From assembly GCF_010998615.1 (NCBI RefSeq), contig NZ_JAAEAH010000006.1, positions 62,001-126,000 of the forward strand: 64,000 nucleotides of DNA, written 5' to 3'. Positions 1-9,847 of the stretch are shown piece by piece; the first letter of the stretch is position 1; every line of letters starts with the position of its first letter. Origin of the DNA: Myxococcus sp. CA023 (GTDB taxonomy: Bacteria; Myxococcota; Myxococcia; Myxococcales; Myxococcaceae). The notes under the pieces were generated by a model that did not search any database, was not told the DNA's origin, and saw only the letters and a program-made list of their open reading frames with translations. The position numbers and the translations under genes were made by a program.

Positions 1-558
1 GCGCAGGTTGGCGTAGTAGAGCGCGGCGGCGGTGGGCTCGTTGACGATGGCGCGCACCTGGAGGCCGGCCTGCTCCGCGGCATGGCGCACCGCCGCGCGC
101 TGGCGGCTGCTGGCGTGCGCGGGCACGGTGAGCACGCACTCGCGGAAGGGGGTGCCGGCGGCGTGGTTCGCCAACGTGTGAATCTGCTTGATGATGAGGT
201 GCGCCACTTCCGTCAGCGACGTCTGCTTCCCGTACATCGTCACGGCCGTGTAGCCGTCCTCGGCCTCGACGAGCTCGAAGGCGTACTTGTCCTTGTGCTG
301 GGTGACGTACTCGGACTGGAAGCGGCGGCCCAGGAAGCGCTTGGCGCCGAAGACGGTGTGGCGAGGGTCGTCAATGATTTGCCGGCGCGCGGCGTGGCCA
401 ACGATGGCCTTGTCCGCCGCGTGGAACCAGACGACGGAAGGCAGCGTGACGCTCTTGTCCGTCACCGGAACGACGCGGAGCTTGCCGGCCTTGTCGAAGA
501 AGGCGGCGGCGGTGTTGGTGGTCCCGAAGTCGATGCCAAGGATGGAGCCCGTACTCAT
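1..558 (-). CDS. Hsp70/DnaK-family protein, N-terminal part (cut by window edge)
   Basis: This is an ATP-dependent chaperone of the Hsp70 family. Only the first 186 codons are in the window and the gene runs off the left edge. The ATG is at 556-558. The protein starts MSTGSILGIDFGTTNTAAAF, which carries the Hsp70 phosphate-1 loop (GIDFGTTN). Further on it has VLTVPAHASSRQRAAVRHAA and IVNEPTAAALYY, the conserved actin-fold nucleotide-binding signatures. The second signature differs from canonical DnaK, so this is more likely one of the several DnaK paralogues of myxobacteria than the housekeeping copy. No grpE or dnaJ is visible next to it. The assignment to the superfamily is secure, but the substrate and C-terminal domain cannot be seen. 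Confidence 0.9.
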   Translation of the reverse strand, partial: MSTGSILGIDFGTTNTAAAFFDKAGKLRVVPVTDKSVTLPSVVWFHAADKAIVGHAARRQIIDDPRHTVFGAKRFLGRRFQSEYVTQHKDKYAFELVEAEDGYTAVTMYGKQTSLTEVAHLIIKQIHTLANHAAGTPFRECVLTVPAHASSRQRAAVRHAAEQAGLQVRAIVNEPTAAALYYANLR

Positions 559-808
559 CACGGCTGACTCTCCCACGTCCCGTGGGCACGTTCAGCCCCT
601 GAAAATGTCCTCGAGTACAGCGTGGGTGGGTCACTTGAAGCCCGGTTGCTCTTCGCTTCACTCCGCGGCGGCGGTGGGAGGCGACGGGCAGTAGAAATGT
701 GCCGTTGGGTGGGCTTAGCGCGTACGCGGGGCTTGCCGGCTCGAAGGCTGGGGCCCCGAGGTCCGTGCCGGTGTTCGTCGTTGACCGGCCCGTGCCTTCG
801 TTTCATGG

Positions 809-1558
809 ATGTGCGCCATGGCCATGGGGCATGTGGATCGAAGTCTGGTTCGGGATGTCGCGGCGATTGCCGCCGCCTCTAGCGTCATCGGGGCTTCGTT
901 CGGTGCCATTGCGGTGGCGTCGGGATTGTCGGTGTGGGTCGCGTCGGCCATGTCCGTGCTCGTCTTCGCGGGTGGTTCGCAGTTCATGGCCGTGGGGGTG
1001 GTGGCGGGCGGTGGCAGTCCCGTGGCCGCGGTCATCGCGGGGCTGCTGCTCAACGCGAGGCACCTGCCGTTCGGTCTGGTGATTTCGGACGTGCTTGGAA
1101 AGCACTGGCTCGTGCGGCTGATTGGCACGCATTTGATGGTGGACGAGTCCGTGGCGTTCGCGCTCGCGCAGCCCACGCCGGAGCGCCGGAAGGCGGCGTA
1201 CTGGCTGTGCGGTGGGGCGTTGTTCATGGGCTGGAACGTGGGCGTCCTCGTCGGCGCCCTGGCGGGAACGGCGCTGGGCAGCCCGGAGGCGATGGGGCTC
1301 GATGCCGCGTTTCCCGCCGGGTTGCTGGCGCTGCTGCTGCCGTCGCTGACCGCCCCCGCCAAGCCTCCGAACACCGAGCCCGGTACCGCGGAGGGTGAGG
1401 TCGAGACCGCCCGCGCCCACGAAGACCGCGCGGCGGCTGCTCGGGCGCGCTGGGTGGCGGGGGGCGCGGCGCTCATCGCGCTCGCCACCACGCCGATTCT
1501 TCCCACGGGGGTTCCCGTGCTGCTCTCGCTGCTGGCGCTCGGGCTGGTGCTGCGATGA
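809..1558 (+). CDS. azlC: AzlC-family branched-chain amino acid exporter, large subunit
   Basis: The 249-residue integral membrane protein is the large subunit of a two-component exporter of branched-chain amino acids and their analogues. It has the AzlC layout: the motif SFGAIAVASGLSVWVASAMS near residue 30, the FAGGSQFMAVG segment in the second helix, then LNARHLPFGL near residue 90, followed by several more hydrophobic helices. Before the last helix there is an Ala/Arg/Glu-rich hydrophilic insertion (about residues 185-215) that is longer than in typical AzlC. The start is uncertain: in-frame ATGs at 809, 818 and 824 all lack a good ribosome site. The stop overlaps the azlD start by four bases (ATGA), as expected for a co-translated pair. 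Confidence 0.88.
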   Translation: MCAMAMGHVDRSLVRDVAAIAAASSVIGASFGAIAVASGLSVWVASAMSVLVFAGGSQFMAVGVVAGGGSPVAAVIAGLLLNARHLPFGLVISDVLGKHWLVRLIGTHLMVDESVAFALAQPTPERRKAAYWLCGGALFMGWNVGVLVGALAGTALGSPEAMGLDAAFPAGLLALLLPSLTAPAKPPNTEPGTAEGEVETARAHEDRAAAARARWVAGGAALIALATTPILPTGVPVLLSLLALGLVLR

Positions 1559-1863
1559 CGCTGCTCCCCATCCTGGTTCTGGCGGCGGGCACCTATGCCT
1601 TCCGGCTCGCGGGCCCGCTGCTGAGCCAGCGCATGCAGGTGTCCACGCGGGTACAGGGCCTGCTGTCCCTCTCCGCGATTGCGCTGCTCACCGCGCTGGT
1701 GGCCACGGCCACGCTGACGTCGAACGGGGGCTTCTCGGGCTGGGCACGTCCGGCGGGGGTGCTCGCCGGCGCCGTGCTGGCGTGGCGGAAGTTGCCCTTC
1801 GTCGTCGTGGTGGTGGGGGCGGCGGGGGTTACAGCTTTGTTGCGAATGTCGGGCGTGAGTTGA
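1555..1863 (+). CDS. azlD: AzlD-family branched-chain amino acid exporter, small subunit
   Basis: The 102-residue protein with about four hydrophobic helices has the small-subunit signature TYAFRLAGPLLSQRM at the N-terminus and a C-terminal RKLPFVVVVVGAAGVTALLR segment. The ATG lies inside the stop codon region of azlC (ATGA overlap), so the two are translationally coupled and probably form one complex in the inner membrane. Length and partner gene match the AzlD family. The substrate is inferred from the family, not from this sequence. Confidence 0.85.
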   Translation: MTLLPILVLAAGTYAFRLAGPLLSQRMQVSTRVQGLLSLSAIALLTALVATATLTSNGGFSGWARPAGVLAGAVLAWRKLPFVVVVVGAAGVTALLRMSGVS

Positions 1864-1962
1864 ATTCTGGTTAAATCACGCACCGCGGCTTGATGGAGGG
1901 TGATGTAGGTGGCAGGCTCCGCACTGTTAGTCAACTTTTCCCGGACTCAGTGAGGACCTGCC

Positions 1963-2805
1963 ATGACTGGAATCGATCGCTCTTCGTCGTCGAGAAGCTC
2001 CCAGCGGGAATCGCGGGTGTCGGGAGGGGACTCCGCCCGCGGCCTCCGGAATGAGACGAACCGGCGCGAGGACGCGCGGCAGTCCGAGCAGAACAAGGCC
2101 AAGGGCTATTCGGTGAAGGACGGCTGGGACTCGCGGCCCGCCCAGACGGCGAAGCAGTCGCAACCGGCGGTCGAGGCCCAGGCCGTGGCTGCGGAGGGCG
2201 GAGTTGCCGCCGCGACGGAGCCGGACGTCGACTGGGACTTCATCGCCGAGCAGGAGGGCCGGGCGGTACAGGATGGCTATGTCCCGGACGCCACGGGGAG
2301 CAAGAGCGGCGTCACCGTGGGCACGGGCGTGGACCTGGGCGCCCGGGACATGAACGACCTGGACCGGCTGGGACTGTCGGACGCGCTGAAGACGAAGCTG
2401 GAGCCCTACCTGGGCAAGCAGGGCCAGGACGCCGCGGACTTCCTGGCGGAGAACCCGCTGAACCTGACGGCGGAAGAGGTCAAGGAGTTGGACCGGGCCG
2501 TGAAGGGCGAGGCGCTGGACAACGTGGTCAATGAGTACAACACCGAGGTCGAGCGCCTGAACGCGGCGGACGGTGGCAGCCGGCCGAAGTTCGCGGAGCT
2601 GCCGCGGGAGATGCAGACGGTGATTGCCTCCGTGGGCTTCCAGTACGGCTCGCTGAAGACGGCCACGCCCAACTTCTTCGCGCAGGTGACGGAGCAGCGG
2701 TGGGACGACGCGAAGGCCAATTTGGAGGACTTCGGTGACCGCTATCCGTCGCGCCGTGGCCGCGAGGCGGAGCTACTGGGCGAGGGCATCGCGACCCTGA
2801 GCTGA
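1963..2805 (+). CDS. Pesticin/T4-lysozyme-like muralytic protein with disordered N-terminus
   Basis: The 280-residue protein has two parts. Residues 1-85 are polar and low in complexity (Ser, Arg, Gln, Glu), with no signal peptide or membrane helix. Residues 90-280 resemble the pesticin-type lysozyme fold: an acidic residue in EQEGRAVQDGYVP (Glu98), then SGVTVGTGVDLGARD with Thr118 and Asp124, then a helical C-terminal half ending in RYPSRRGREAELLGEG. In pesticin and T4 lysozyme a Glu/Asp/Thr triad cleaves peptidoglycan glycan strands, and all three positions are present here. A good ribosome site (TGAGGA) precedes the ATG. Lack of a signal peptide suggests delivery by lysis or a contractile or type VI system, or an intracellular role. 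No immunity gene is obvious next door. Confidence 0.7.
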   Translation: MTGIDRSSSSRSSQRESRVSGGDSARGLRNETNRREDARQSEQNKAKGYSVKDGWDSRPAQTAKQSQPAVEAQAVAAEGGVAAATEPDVDWDFIAEQEGRAVQDGYVPDATGSKSGVTVGTGVDLGARDMNDLDRLGLSDALKTKLEPYLGKQGQDAADFLAENPLNLTAEEVKELDRAVKGEALDNVVNEYNTEVERLNAADGGSRPKFAELPREMQTVIASVGFQYGSLKTATPNFFAQVTEQRWDDAKANLEDFGDRYPSRRGREAELLGEGIATLS

Positions 2806-2951
2806 GCCCGCTGCGTCGAACATGGTCCGGAGCACGGCGGCTTCGCCGAGGCTCCGGGCCTGCGCCGGCAGTGCGGGAGCCGCCGGGCTGGAGCGGCACG
2901 CGATTGCTTTCGCGCGTCTGAAATTGCTTGGCAGCAATGATGGTCAGGCAG

Positions 2952-4448
<1,497 letters not shown>

Positions 4449-4577
4449 GAAGGGCTTTCCCCGAGGCGTGCCGCGAGGCGCGCCACACGCGGGTCAATCG
4501 TGACAATCTCACGGAAAATATTTGGAGATTCAAGGGTTTCGGCGATGGGGTGGGGTGTCCTGCGCGGGACAAATGTT

Positions 4578-4607
4578 TTGACTCACCCCCTCCAGTGAGA
4601 CTACACG
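4578..4607 (+). promoter_or_regulatory. Candidate sigma-70-type promoter of the che3 operon
   Basis: A TTGACT hexamer (4578-4583) is separated by 18 bases from TACACG (4602-4607), about 60 bases upstream of the crdB ATG. The spacer contains a short dyad, CTCAC and GTGAG, which could be an operator. The region lies between divergent crdA and crdB, so it is the only place a promoter for the long che3 operon can sit. It is a pattern match only. Confidence 0.4.
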
Positions 4608-4667
4608 CCAACGACTACACCCCGCGGGCGCGGGCGCGTTTTCGACTACAGAATTCTGGAGGAAATA

Positions 4668-5417
4668 ATGCGTCAGATTTCCCTTTTGGCGGGGCTCTCC
4701 CTCGCCGTCGCCATCATGGGCGGCTGCACCCCTTCCTACCCGAAGTGCAACGAGGACGAGCACTGCGCGGAGAAGGGCGAAGTTTGCGTCCAGGGCCAGT
4801 GCCAGGAGTGCGCCACCGACGCCAACTGCCAGGAGGGTTTCACCTGCCAGGCGAACAAGTGCGCCCCCAAGCCGCCTGAGTGCACCACGGACAGCGCTTG
4901 TGGCAGCGGCCGCATCTGCGAGGCCGGCAAGTGCGCCGAGGCCCAGTGCCAGCAGGACACCCAGTGCCCCGGCGGCGGCAAGTGCGAGTCCGGCCGTTGC
5001 CAGGTTCCCGAGAACACCTGCGCGTCCAGCTCTGACTGCGGCGAGGGCCAGGAGTGCCAGGCCGGCCAGTGCGTGACGGCCTCCGCGGAGCGCTGCGACT
5101 GGAGCCCCGTGCCGTTCGGCTTCAATGAGTCTGGCCTGTCAGCGGACGCGCAGCAGCGCCTGTCCGACCTGGCCCAGTGCCTGAAGAGCGCTCCGGGCCG
5201 CGTCACCCTGGCGGGCCACGCCGACGAGCGCGGCACCGAGGAGTACAACCTCCAGCTCTCCAACCGCCGCGCGGCGTCCGTCAAGCGCTACCTGACGGAC
5301 CTGGGCGTGCCGGCCAGCCAGCTGGGCACGGTGGGTTATGGTGAGACCCGCCCGGTGAACTCCGCTTCGTCCGAAGACGCGTGGTCCGAGAACCGCCGCG
5401 TCGAGTTCCAGCGCTAG
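4668..5417 (+). CDS. crdB: CrdB, Pal/OmpA-family lipoprotein with cysteine-rich repeats
   Basis: The 249-residue outer-membrane lipoprotein has a signal peptide ending in a lipobox (IMGGC, Cys20). Residues 26-140 hold about five tandem cysteine-rich repeats of the type DxxCxxGxxCxxGxC, common in myxobacterial surface proteins. Residues 143-249 form an OmpA-like peptidoglycan-binding domain with the usual motifs (AGHADERGTEEYNLQLSNRR and GYGETRP). It should anchor the outer membrane to peptidoglycan. It is the first gene of the che3 operon, which fits the Pal-like CrdB described in that cluster and suggests that Che3 senses envelope state. A strong ribosome site (GGAGGA) precedes the ATG at 4668. 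Confidence 0.88.
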   Translation: MRQISLLAGLSLAVAIMGGCTPSYPKCNEDEHCAEKGEVCVQGQCQECATDANCQEGFTCQANKCAPKPPECTTDSACGSGRICEAGKCAEAQCQQDTQCPGGGKCESGRCQVPENTCASSSDCGEGQECQAGQCVTASAERCDWSPVPFGFNESGLSADAQQRLSDLAQCLKSAPGRVTLAGHADERGTEEYNLQLSNRRAASVKRYLTDLGVPASQLGTVGYGETRPVNSASSEDAWSENRRVEFQR

Positions 5418-5436
5418 TCTGAGGTAGGCTGCGCGT

Positions 5437-5874
5437 GTGATGGCCGTCCAAGAGCCGGAAGCGCGTCAGTCCTATCTCGTCTTCGCCTGTGGCAGTAGCT
5501 GGTATGCGGTACCCGCGGAGAGCGCGGCGGAGGTCGTGACCTTCCCCGAGCTCACGCGGGTGCCCGGCGCTCCAGCCCACCTGCTGGGCGTGTTCGCACA
5601 CCGGGGTGAAGTCATCCCCGTCGTGGACATGGGCCTGCTGGTGGGCGGCGTCAGTCAGGGTTCCCGAAGGGCGGTGCTCGTGCGCCTGCCGCGTGGGACC
5701 CTGGCCCTCACGGCCAGTACGGTGGCCGGCGTCTCCCCGGTGACGGGCACGCTGGAGCCCCTGGGCCCCACGGGCGTCCACGTCCACCTGCGCGGCCCCG
5801 CCAAGAGCGGCCCCCGGGATGTGGCCGTCATCGACCCGGAAGGGCTCTTCGACCACCTCAGTCAGGGGACCTGA
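5437..5874 (+). CDS. cheW3: CheW3, chemotaxis coupling protein
   Basis: The 145-residue CheW-like protein links chemoreceptors to the CheA kinase. It has the SH3-like CheW layout: YLVFACGSSWYAVPAESAAEVV at the start, RVPGAPAHLLGVFAHRGEVIPVVDM in the first half, and a second subdomain ending VAVIDPEGLFDHL. Start codons at 5437 (GTG) and 5440 (ATG) are adjacent, and either may be used. It is followed after three bases by a second, more divergent CheW-like gene and then by two receptor genes, in one tightly packed operon. Confidence 0.87.
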   Translation: MMAVQEPEARQSYLVFACGSSWYAVPAESAAEVVTFPELTRVPGAPAHLLGVFAHRGEVIPVVDMGLLVGGVSQGSRRAVLVRLPRGTLALTASTVAGVSPVTGTLEPLGPTGVHVHLRGPAKSGPRDVAVIDPEGLFDHLSQGT

Positions 5875-5877
5875 GTC

Positions 5878-6249
5878 ATGGAGCCGCCGGGCCACGTCCG
5901 GGGAATGCTCCTGTGCCATGCCGGTCCCCACCGGCTCGCCTTCCATGCGCACGAGGTGGTCTCCATCGCGTCGCCCTCCGGGCACGCGGCGGCCTCCGCG
6001 CGCCGGGCCTTCCATGAGACGGAGGGTTCCGCCCGCGTGCTGGTGTCCGCCTCGGGCGGCGCGGTGGGCGTGGACGCGCTGGAAATCGACGCGGAGCAGC
6101 GCTGGGTGCTGCCCGCGCCGCCGGTGACGGTGCGCGCGTCGGGGGGCAGCCTTCAGGGTTTCGTGATGGCGCGGGGCGAGCTGTGGCCCCTCGTGGGGCT
6201 GGCGGACTTCGAGCGCTTTCTGCGCGGGCATCCAGGGGAGGGCGCATGA
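5878..6249 (+). CDS. Divergent CheW-like protein
   Basis: The 123-residue protein lies between cheW3 and mcp3A. Weak CheW features can be read: an opening strand pattern (GMLLCHAGPHRLAFHAHEVVSI), a central strand pair (GGAVGVDALEI) and a closing segment with GFVMARGELWPLVGLADFERF, which resembles the last CheW strands. The usual GxxxxRGxxxPVxDL motif of the first subdomain is absent. The situation recalls FrzB, a divergent CheW in the Frz system. It could be a second coupling protein for one of the two receptors or an inhibitor of coupling. Its stop overlaps the start of mcp3A (ATGA). Confidence 0.6.
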   Translation: MEPPGHVRGMLLCHAGPHRLAFHAHEVVSIASPSGHAAASARRAFHETEGSARVLVSASGGAVGVDALEIDAEQRWVLPAPPVTVRASGGSLQGFVMARGELWPLVGLADFERFLRGHPGEGA

Positions 6250-8033
6250 CGGTGCCCGGGGGCATGAGGGGCCTGGCGCGGTGGACCGCGCGTCCCGCGT
6301 TGTTGGGCAGTTCCATGGGCACGGTGCTGGTGCTGCTGCACTGCCAGCTCACCGGCACGGTGCCCGAGGGCACCTGGGGGCCCTTCCTCCTGCTGGTGGG
6401 CGTGGCGCTGTCGCTGTCGCTCTGGTTCACCGGCGTCCATGGTCGGCGCACGCTGCGGGTGCTGTACGCGCTAGGCGAAGGCCGGCTGCCGTCAACGCAC
6501 GAGGCCCTGCTCAAGGCGCTGCTGGAAGCGCGCTCCTTCCCGGAGCGGAGCTTCGCCTTCGTCCTTCAGTGCTGGCTGTTGGCCTCGCTGGGCGTGGCGC
6601 TCGTCTTCGTTCCGCTGGTGGGCGGGACGTGGATGCTGGGGATGCGGCTCGCGCTGATGGGCATGTTCCTGGGGCCGCTGAGCGCGCTGTTCGTCTACCT
6701 GATGGTGGCTCGCCGCGCCCGCAAGGCGGTGGAGTTGGTGGCGGCCCAGGGACTGTCCCCGCTGGAGGTGGTGGCCACGGCGCCGCCCCGCCGCCTGCAC
6801 ATCCGCCGACGGATGGTGCTCTTCACCGCCATCGCCGTGCTCAGCCCGTCCTTCTTCATCCTCGACGCGTCGGTGACGCGGGCGATGGACGCGGTGGATG
6901 CGATGGTGGGCGCGCCGGCCCACGTGCAGCGCGACGTGGCGGGACGGGCGAGTGAGACGAGCGGGCTCGCGGTGGCTGGATTGGTCGCGGTGCTGGTGAT
7001 GATGACGGCCTATGTGGGCGGCGCCGTCATCGCCGAGCCGCTGCGCTCCATCACCGAGGACGCGACGCGCATCGCCCAGGGCGACTTCCGCCCGCCGCGC
7101 ATCATCGCCGCGGAGGACGAAGTGTGGGCCACCTCCGCCGCCTTCGCGCAGATGCAGACACAGTTGGGGCAGGCGCTGGCACAACTGCGGCGCGCGGGCC
7201 TCCAGATTTCCACCACCACCGAGCAACTGGTGGCCACGTCCGGTGAGCAAGAGTCCGGCGCGGATGAGCAGTCCGCGTCGCTCAACGTGACGAGCGCCAC
7301 CACGGAGGAGCTGGCACGCTCGGCGCAACAGATTGCCGGCAATGCGGAGTCGGTGTCCGCCATCGCCGAGACGACCTTCGCCGCCGCGCAGACGGGACAG
7401 CGAGGCGCCGCCGCCTTCCTGGGCGCGATGCAGCGCATGAAGGAGGACAACCAGGCCATCGCGGACGCGGTGGTGCGGCTCAACAAGCGCGTGCAGCAGA
7501 TTGGCAAGGTGGTGGAGTTCATCAACGAGATTGCCGACAAGTCCGACCTGCTGGCGCTCAACGCCGAGTTGGAAGGCACCAAGGCGGGCGAGGTGGGCCG
7601 GGGCTTCTCATTGGTGGCCGCGGAAATGCGGCGCCTGGCGGAGAACGTCATCCGTTCCACGAAGGCGATTGAGCAGCTCATCGCGGAGATTCGCGATGCG
7701 ACGCACGCCGCGGTCATGGCCACCGAGGCGGGGCTGAAGACGACGGACGCGGGCACGGTGCTGGCCGCGCAGGTGGACGAAAGCCTGAGCCTCATCCTGG
7801 AGCTGGCCCGGCAGACGTCCCACGCGGTGCGCAGCATCTCCCTGGCCACGCAGCAGCAGCAGACGGGAACGGACCAGCTGGCGGCCGCCATGGGCGACAT
7901 CCTTCGCGTCACCGAGCAGAACTTCGCGGCCACCAAGCAAATGGCGGCGGCCAACGCCGACCTGTCCACCCTGGCGCGTGATTTGAAAGACGCGGTGGAG
8001 CGCTTCCACGTCGGGCCAGGAGGTGACGCGTGA
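6246..8033 (+). CDS. mcp3A: Mcp3A, chemoreceptor with six membrane helices and no periplasmic domain
   Basis: The 595-residue methyl-accepting chemotaxis protein has roughly the first 270 residues made of paired hydrophobic helices with only short loops between them, so it lacks a conventional ligand-binding domain. A HAMP segment follows (EPLRSITEDATRIAQGDF), then a long coiled-coil signalling domain. The hairpin tip reads EFINEIADKSDLLALNAELE followed by EVGRGFSLVAAEMRRLAEN, a variant of the canonical tip with Asp-Lys-Ser in place of Ala-x-Gln-Thr. The ATG at 6246 overlaps the previous stop, and the end overlaps the next receptor by four bases. A receptor of this type may sense the membrane or the envelope. 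The name follows the M. xanthus Che3 cluster. Confidence 0.88.
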   Translation: MTVPGGMRGLARWTARPALLGSSMGTVLVLLHCQLTGTVPEGTWGPFLLLVGVALSLSLWFTGVHGRRTLRVLYALGEGRLPSTHEALLKALLEARSFPERSFAFVLQCWLLASLGVALVFVPLVGGTWMLGMRLALMGMFLGPLSALFVYLMVARRARKAVELVAAQGLSPLEVVATAPPRRLHIRRRMVLFTAIAVLSPSFFILDASVTRAMDAVDAMVGAPAHVQRDVAGRASETSGLAVAGLVAVLVMMTAYVGGAVIAEPLRSITEDATRIAQGDFRPPRIIAAEDEVWATSAAFAQMQTQLGQALAQLRRAGLQISTTTEQLVATSGEQESGADEQSASLNVTSATTEELARSAQQIAGNAESVSAIAETTFAAAQTGQRGAAAFLGAMQRMKEDNQAIADAVVRLNKRVQQIGKVVEFINEIADKSDLLALNAELEGTKAGEVGRGFSLVAAEMRRLAENVIRSTKAIEQLIAEIRDATHAAVMATEAGLKTTDAGTVLAAQVDESLSLILELARQTSHAVRSISLATQQQQTGTDQLAAAMGDILRVTEQNFAATKQMAAANADLSTLARDLKDAVERFHVGPGGDA

Positions 8034-9847
8034 GCGCACAGAAGGGCCCCAGGCGGGCCTCCTTCAGCCGGCACCTCATGGCGCCCGTCCCGCTGGCCAA
8101 CCTGGTGGGCGCGGCGCTCAGCCTGCGTTTCGCCTCGCTCACCCTCGCCGAGCCGCTGGCGGGCCGGATGGGCTTGATGGGTATCCTGGGCGGTGCGCTC
8201 TGCGCGACGGCGCTGCTGTCGGGGGCCGCTGTGTCCCTGGGACGGCAGCGCACCCTGCGCGGGCTGGAGCGTGGGGATGTGCCCACCACGCCGCAGACGC
8301 TGGCGTCGGCGGTGGCGGAGGTGACGCGCGCGCCGGACGAGGCCTTCCTGGGCTCGCTGGGACTGTGGCTGATCACCACGCTGGCGCTGGGCGTGTGCAT
8401 GTGGCTGGGCGTGGGCGTGGAGTTGGCGGTGGCCGCTCGCATCGCCGCGCTGGGCCTGCTCTTCGGGCCGCTGACCGCGCTGCTCGTGTACTGCCTCGTC
8501 GTGCTTCGTTCGCGCAAGGTGGTGCTGTGGCTGGCGGAGCTGGGCATGACGCACGCGCAGCTCATCGAGGCCATGCCCCGGCGCGCGGAGCTGCGTGCGC
8601 GGCTGGCGGCCTTCGCCTTCGTGGCGGTGATGACGCCCGCGGTGCTGTCCGCGCAGCTCGCGTCGGCGCTGAGCAACCACATCTTCACCCGGCTCATGGC
8701 GGAGCGGGACGTCAACCGTCAGCTGATGTTGGCGCAGGAGCTTCGAGTCGAGGCGCTGACGCAGGGCGGAGGGCTGGTGCTGCTCGTCTTCGCGCTGGCG
8801 CTGACGGCCGCCTACCTGGGTGGCACCATGCTGGGGCGGCCCCTCCGGGAGCTGTCGCGCGAGGCGAAGCGCATCGCCGAGGGGGACCTGGCCAGCCCGC
8901 GCGTGGTGCCCGCGGAGGACGAGGTCTGGGACGTATCCGCGGCGTTCACCACCATGCGCGTGCATCTGGCGGACGTGATGTCGCAGTTGCAGCGCGCGGG
9001 CGCGCAGATTTCGGCGACCACGGAGGAGATTCTCACCACGTCGGGACGCTACGAAGCGGGCGCGACGGAGCAGGCCAGCTCGCTGGACGAGACGAGCGCC
9101 ACCACGGAGGAGCTGGCACGTTCGGCGCGGCAGATCGCCGAGAACGCGGGCTCGGTGGCGGAGATTGCCCAGCGCACGCTGGGCGCGGCGCAGCAGGGGC
9201 AGGGGAGCGCGGAGGCCTTCCTGGGCTCCATGGCGCGCATGCGCCAGGACAACGGCGCCATCTCCTCCGCCGTGGTGCGGCTCAACAAGCGCGTGCAGCA
9301 GATTGGCAAAATCGTCGAGTTCATCAACGGCGTCGCCGACAAGTCGGAGCTGCTGGCGCTCAACGCCGAGCTGGAGGGCACCAAGGCCAGTGAGGTGGGC
9401 CGGGGCTTCTCGTTGGTGGCCGCGGAGATGCGGCGGCTGGCGGAGAACGTGCTGGAGTCCACGAAGGAGATTGAGGGCCTCATCGAGGAGGTGCGCGAGG
9501 CCTCCGCCGCGGCCGTGTCCGCCACCGAGGGTGGCGTGCGCGCGGTGGAGACGGGCACCACGCTGGCGCAGCAGGTGTCCGAGTCGCTGCGGCAGATTGT
9601 CGACCTGGCCGGGCAGACGTCCTACGCGGTGCGCAGCATCTCCCTGGCCACGCAGCAGCAGCAGATGGGCACCGACCAGCTCGCCGACACGATGGCGGAC
9701 ATCCTCCGCATCACCCAGCAGAGCCTCAACGCCACCAAGCAGGTGACGACGGCGAACACGGACCTGCTCGTGCTCGCCAGGGACCTGCAGGGCGTGGTGG
9801 AGCGCTTCCAGATTGGCCAGGAGCCGCTGGGGGAGGAGGGCGAGTGA
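8030..9847 (+). CDS. mcp3B: Mcp3B, second membrane-embedded chemoreceptor
   Basis: The 605-residue paralogue of Mcp3A, from a GTG overlapping the previous stop, has the same plan. A multi-helix membrane region without a large periplasmic loop covers residues 1-275. A HAMP segment (RPLRELSREAKRIAEGDL) and a coiled-coil signalling domain follow, with the tip VEFINGVADKSELLALNAEL. The two receptors are very similar from HAMP to the C-terminus and differ mainly in the membrane region, so they arose by tandem duplication and probably respond to different inputs through one array. The stop overlaps the cheA3 start. Confidence 0.88.
   Translation: MSAQKGPRRASFSRHLMAPVPLANLVGAALSLRFASLTLAEPLAGRMGLMGILGGALCATALLSGAAVSLGRQRTLRGLERGDVPTTPQTLASAVAEVTRAPDEAFLGSLGLWLITTLALGVCMWLGVGVELAVAARIAALGLLFGPLTALLVYCLVVLRSRKVVLWLAELGMTHAQLIEAMPRRAELRARLAAFAFVAVMTPAVLSAQLASALSNHIFTRLMAERDVNRQLMLAQELRVEALTQGGGLVLLVFALALTAAYLGGTMLGRPLRELSREAKRIAEGDLASPRVVPAEDEVWDVSAAFTTMRVHLADVMSQLQRAGAQISATTEEILTTSGRYEAGATEQASSLDETSATTEELARSARQIAENAGSVAEIAQRTLGAAQQGQGSAEAFLGSMARMRQDNGAISSAVVRLNKRVQQIGKIVEFINGVADKSELLALNAELEGTKASEVGRGFSLVAAEMRRLAENVLESTKEIEGLIEEVREASAAAVSATEGGVRAVETGTTLAQQVSESLRQIVDLAGQTSYAVRSISLATQQQQMGTDQLADTMADILRITQQSLNATKQVTTANTDLLVLARDLQGVVERFQIGQEPLGEEGE

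Noticed and set aside
7010..8965. A 651-codon minus-strand frame opposite the two chemoreceptor genes
   Set aside because: Same shadow effect; composition is His/Arg/Gln-rich and lacks structure, and the plus-strand receptors are unmistakable.
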